NCBI GenBank assembly: GCA_030621945.1
Contig: JAUXGS010000040.1
Location: 1-7,529 of the forward strand
Origin: Methanosarcinales archaeon
Lineage (GTDB): Archaea; Halobacteriota; Syntropharchaeia; Alkanophagales; Methanospirareceae
Reading direction: 5' to 3'
DNA: 7,529 nucleotides
Of this stretch, positions 5,541-7,529 are shown in pieces (positions within the stretch are counted from its first letter, which is position 1; each line of letters begins with the position of its first letter). The position numbers were made by a program, and so were the translations under genes. Under the pieces are notes generated by a model, which saw nothing but the letters and a program-made list of their open reading frames with translations, did no database searches and was not told the DNA's origin.

Positions 5541-6205
5541 AGTATCTCCACATCGCGCTCCTTTTTCCATCTCTTATCTAATACGCCCCTGGGAATATCG
5601 CATAGCGCACTCGTAGCCTCTTCTTTACTCATTCCAAACAGGGCTGCAAGTGCAATCATCTCTCGTGGCGCGCGCAAATCGTATATAAAGTGGGCTTGGC
5701 TGGTTAATATCATCGGGGCGTTATATTTTCTTACAAGCTTCAAAATCTCGCGCATTTTACCGAGGGTTCGCGCTCGCTCACCTCTTCGGCTGTGGATTAT
5801 CGAATTCATGTTAAAATCGATTGCAACACCATTCTCAGCAGCGTATCTCACCAAAACGTGGTTCAAACCTCCTTCTCCTCTCTCTCCACACGGATGAGCC
5901 AATATATCTACCCTAGGATTCTCTACCGCCGCTCTATTTATCTTATCATTACCGCCATGAACCGTTAATAAGGACACTTTACCCCCGTGAAGTTTTATTT
6001 TCCTTTTCAAGTCAGAAACCGAATTTGCTTTTATCTCTACGCCATAGAAGACGGCATTTGATTCTTTTTGCTCTTGCACAACCTCATCGTGGTTTGTTAT
6101 TGCGATGCCGGTGTATCCGTATCTTTTTGCAACACTGAGCAGTTCCTCTACTGATGCATCGGTTTCTGGATATGCATGCACGTTGAGGTCGAAGTAATTG
6201 AGCAT
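5537..6205 (-). CDS. rnp3: Ribonuclease P protein component 3 (Rpp30 homologue)
   Basis: This is the TIM-barrel-fold Rpp30 subunit of archaeal RNase P, partner of Pop5. With the start at ATG 6205 it has 222 residues, normal for the family. Signatures in order: MLNYFDLNVHAYPE (1-14), YGYTGIAITNHDE (about 29-41), FYGVEIKA (about 52-59), NPRVDILAHPCGERGEGGLNHVLVRYAAENGVAIDFNMN (about 95-133) and APMILTSQAHFIYDLRAPREM (about 160-180), then a C-terminal AALFGMSKEEATSAL helix. The open frame extends 69 bp upstream to a TTG, but that extension is not conserved-looking, while the sequence before 6205 has a TATA-like TTTTTTATTT on the minus strand at 6226-6235, 21-30 nt upstream, and no Shine-Dalgarno site, which fits a leaderless start. 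rnp2 follows directly through an ATGA overlap, so the two partner subunits are made from one mRNA. Confidence 0.93.
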   Translation of the reverse strand: MLNYFDLNVHAYPETDASVEELLSVAKRYGYTGIAITNHDEVVQEQKESNAVFYGVEIKANSVSDLKRKIKLHGGKVSLLTVHGGNDKINRAAVENPRVDILAHPCGERGEGGLNHVLVRYAAENGVAIDFNMNSIIHSRRGERARTLGKMREILKLVRKYNAPMILTSQAHFIYDLRAPREMIALAALFGMSKEEATSALCDIPRGVLDKRWKKERDVEIL

Positions 6206-6318
6206 TAAACTAAAGAAGAGGTTAGAAATAAAAAAGAGTTCAGGAGATTCCTTTATGGCAGTTCGAGCACACAAAAATTTTAAAATGATGTTAAGCTATC
6301 ACCACATACTTACATACG
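6206..6318. promoter_or_regulatory. Divergent promoter region: rnp3-rnp2 and HAD-mvk
   Basis: This 113-bp A/T-rich spacer separates the rnp3 start (6205, leftward) from the HAD phosphatase start (6319, rightward). Leftward, TTTTTTATTT (minus strand, 6226-6235) lies 21-30 nt before the rnp3 ATG. Rightward, ATTTTAAAAT (6277-6286) lies about 33-42 nt before the HAD ATG and could drive a transcript with a leader of about 10 nt. Neither start has a Shine-Dalgarno site. Unlike the spacer at 3938-3997, the two directions seem to use separate boxes. Positions are inferred. Confidence 0.45.
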
Positions 6319-6963
6319 ATGAACGAGAGAAAAATAGACGCGATCTTATTCGATCTTGATGGTGTGCTGATAAACTCATTTGAAAGCTGGTATCAAGCTT
6401 TTAGTAAAATGTTACGAGCGTACGGAAAGGGAGAAATAAGTAGAGAAAAGTTTGAAGAGAAATGCTGGGGCCCTGACCTGAGACATAACCTGGCTGCGTT
6501 AAATCTGGGTGAAGATGCCGCACGGCGTTGCGTACGTGAACAACTGAACTTGATAGAGCTTATAAAGCTGTTTCCCGATGCAGAAGATGTTTTGCATCGT
6601 ACGCGAGAGGACTATAAGCTTAAGGTAGGGTTGGTCACGAATACGCCGAGAGAGAACGTTAACAAGATCTTGGAGCACTTCCAGCTATCTAACCATTTTG
6701 ACGTGATTCTATCGGGAGATGACGTGAAACGAGGTAAGCCGGATGCTGAGATTGTGATAAAGGCATGTGAGCGGCTAAACGTGAAGCCTGAGCACGCGAT
6801 ACTTGTGGGAGATACAAAAACGGATTATCAGGCTGGTAAAGCTGCTGGCTGTTCGGTAATCGGCGTGGGCGCGAAATCGGCAGGTGATGTGCACATAGAG
6901 AAGCTTGATGAACTGTTCACTATTAAACCCTTTTCTTTTAGAAAAAGAAAAGCGTTTTCGTAA
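6319..6963 (+). CDS. HAD-superfamily phosphatase (subfamily IA, phosphoglycolate-phosphatase-like)
   Basis: This 214-residue protein has all four HAD motifs: FDLDGVLINS (11-20; nucleophile Asp12 and acid/base Asp14), VTNT (106-109; Thr107), KRGKPDAE (137-144; Lys140) and VGDTKTDYQAGKAAGC (163-178; metal-binding Asp165 and Asp169). A helical cap of about residues 20-90 follows motif I, the position of a type C1 cap, as in phosphoglycolate phosphatases and beta-phosphoglucomutases. It should be a cytoplasmic Mg2+-dependent phosphohydrolase acting on a small phosphorylated metabolite; the exact substrate cannot be read. The last ten residues (PFSFRKRKAFS region) are basic and lie on a perfect A/T hairpin. 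The ATG at 6319 has no Shine-Dalgarno site. The mevalonate kinase gene starts 8 bp after its stop, so the two are probably co-transcribed. Confidence 0.88.
   Translation: MNERKIDAILFDLDGVLINSFESWYQAFSKMLRAYGKGEISREKFEEKCWGPDLRHNLAALNLGEDAARRCVREQLNLIELIKLFPDAEDVLHRTREDYKLKVGLVTNTPRENVNKILEHFQLSNHFDVILSGDDVKRGKPDAEIVIKACERLNVKPEHAILVGDTKTDYQAGKAAGCSVIGVGAKSAGDVHIEKLDELFTIKPFSFRKRKAFS
6930..6952 (+). repeat. Perfect A/T-rich inverted repeat in the end of the HAD gene
   Basis: CTTTTCTTTT (6930-6939) and AAAAGAAAAG (6943-6952) are exact reverse complements with a 3-nt loop AGA, giving a 10-bp hairpin in the mRNA. It lies within the last codons of the HAD gene and ends 19 nt before the mevalonate kinase ATG. 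The stem has only two G-C pairs and no T-run follows, so it does not look like an intrinsic terminator. Its function, if any, is unknown. Confidence 0.6.
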
Positions 6964-6971
6964 AAGAAAAA

Positions 6972-7529
6972 ATGAAGAAGATACGGGCATCTGTTCCTGC
7001 TAAGGTGATATTATTTGGTGAGCATTTCGTGGTGTACGGTAAGCGAGCATTAGCCGCTGCTATTAACCGTCGGCTTGCAGTAGAGGTCTCGAGCAGAGAA
7101 AAGAGAGGTTATCACGTAAAAATAGAGAATATCCCTACGTTTGGCCTGGAGCTTGATTTAGAAGCAAGGAAAGGGGGAGATAGAAAAGTCCTGCCTTATA
7201 AGGATTACAGCGCGGCAGCAAAAGCACTTGCGTATGTCAGAGGATCAATAGAATACCTTGAAGAGCGGTATGGTATAGGAGACGAAGGAGTGGAAATAGA
7301 GATAAAATCGGAAATACCGCTTTCCGCGGGGTTAGGGTCCTCGGCAGCTACCTGTGTTGCGACTATCGCGGCACTCAAGGAATATTTTGGTGTGAAGGGC
7401 GATGTGGAAAGGATAAGAACTGATGCACACAGTGTTGAGAAGGCGGTTCAAGGCGCTGCCAGTCCCGTTGACACCGCAATTTCAACCTATGGCGGATATG
7501 TGTTGGTAGAGCGAAACGAAGTGAAGCAA
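6972..7529 (+). CDS. mvk: Mevalonate kinase, 5' part
   Basis: Mevalonate kinase phosphorylates mevalonate with ATP in the mevalonate pathway that supplies isoprenoids for archaeal membrane lipids and quinone or carrier chains. The gene runs off the window; 186 codons are visible of an expected 290-320. It is a GHMP-family kinase: KVILFGEHFVVYGKRALAAAI (11-31) is the characteristic mevalonate-kinase opening, IPLSAGLGSSAAT (115-127) is the glycine/serine-rich ATP-binding motif, and HSVEKAVQGAASPVDTAISTYGGY (153-176) holds the expected catalytic Asp167 in the SPVD context. The ATG at 6972 is 8 bp after the HAD stop and has an A-rich upstream sequence without a Shine-Dalgarno site. In many archaea isopentenyl phosphate kinase and type 2 isopentenyl-diphosphate isomerase genes follow; that part lies outside the window. 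Confidence 0.95.
   Translation, partial: MKKIRASVPAKVILFGEHFVVYGKRALAAAINRRLAVEVSSREKRGYHVKIENIPTFGLELDLEARKGGDRKVLPYKDYSAAAKALAYVRGSIEYLEERYGIGDEGVEIEIKSEIPLSAGLGSSAATCVATIAALKEYFGVKGDVERIRTDAHSVEKAVQGAASPVDTAISTYGGYVLVERNEVKQ

Noticed and set aside
5541..5570. Longer rnp2 start at 5570
   Set aside because: The ATG at 5540 has a GGAG site and forms an ATGA overlap with the rnp3 stop; the longer form has no better signal and exceeds the usual length.
5505..5897. 130-codon open frame on the plus strand
   Set aside because: It is antisense to rnp3 and the start of rnp2, both firmly recognised, and its product has no recognisable family features.
6206..6274. N-terminal extension of rnp3 from a TTG
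   Set aside because: The extension would use a rare start, adds 23 residues before the conserved family opening and would cover the TATA-like box. The ATG at 6205 fits the family length.
1..7529. CRISPR array, insertion sequence, prophage or toxin-antitoxin system
   Set aside because: There are no regularly spaced repeats, transposase-like frames, terminal inverted repeats or small paired genes. All genes are recognisable housekeeping or common archaeal families.

Overview
The window looks like compact archaeal chromosomal DNA, most likely from a euryarchaeote (methanogen or ANME-like lineages fit, but the genus cannot be read from the sequence). The evidence is two archaeal/eukaryotic-type RNase P proteins (Pop5/Rnp2 and Rpp30/Rnp3), a Thg1-family 3'-5' polymerase, an archaeal-type mevalonate kinase, an archaeal DUF89 phosphatase, a tRNA without encoded CCA, TATA-like boxes 20-35 nt upstream of several start codons, and a general lack of Shine-Dalgarno sites at first genes. 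Nothing points to a mobile element, prophage or CRISPR locus. Both ends cut through genes.

Layout, left to right. (1) The 3' part of hemC (+, haem/sirohaem/F430/cobamide precursor synthesis) runs into a convergent GT4-type glycosyltransferase (-) and overlaps it by 11 bp. (2) A 116-bp divergent spacer (1750-1865) with repeated CTAAG words precedes a CAU-anticodon tRNA (+) whose body resembles tRNA-Ile2 more than tRNA-Met. (3) A leftward three-gene cluster is transcribed in the order PRC-barrel protein, Thg1, DUF89 phosphatase; the last two overlap by 17 bp. (4) A 60-bp divergent spacer with one near-symmetric TATATATA element separates the PRC-barrel gene from a rightward gene for a membrane-embedded M50 (site-2-protease) metalloprotease with two C-terminal CBS domains. 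(5) The protease gene ends 7 bp from the end of a leftward rnp3-rnp2 pair joined by an ATGA stop/start. (6) A 113-bp divergent spacer leads to a rightward HAD phosphatase followed after 8 bp by a mevalonate kinase gene that runs off the window.

The genes are mainly housekeeping: tetrapyrrole synthesis, tRNA 5'-end maturation (RNase P) and 5'-end repair/editing (Thg1), isoprenoid lipid synthesis and surface glycosylation. Three separate genes (two RNase P subunits and Thg1), plus a tRNA, concern tRNA, but they lie in different transcription units. I found no clear novel system. The items most worth a second look are the PRC-barrel/Thg1/DUF89 cluster, the shared palindromic TATA element, the probable tRNA-Ile2 identity, and a perfect A/T hairpin in the end of the HAD gene just before the mevalonate kinase start.
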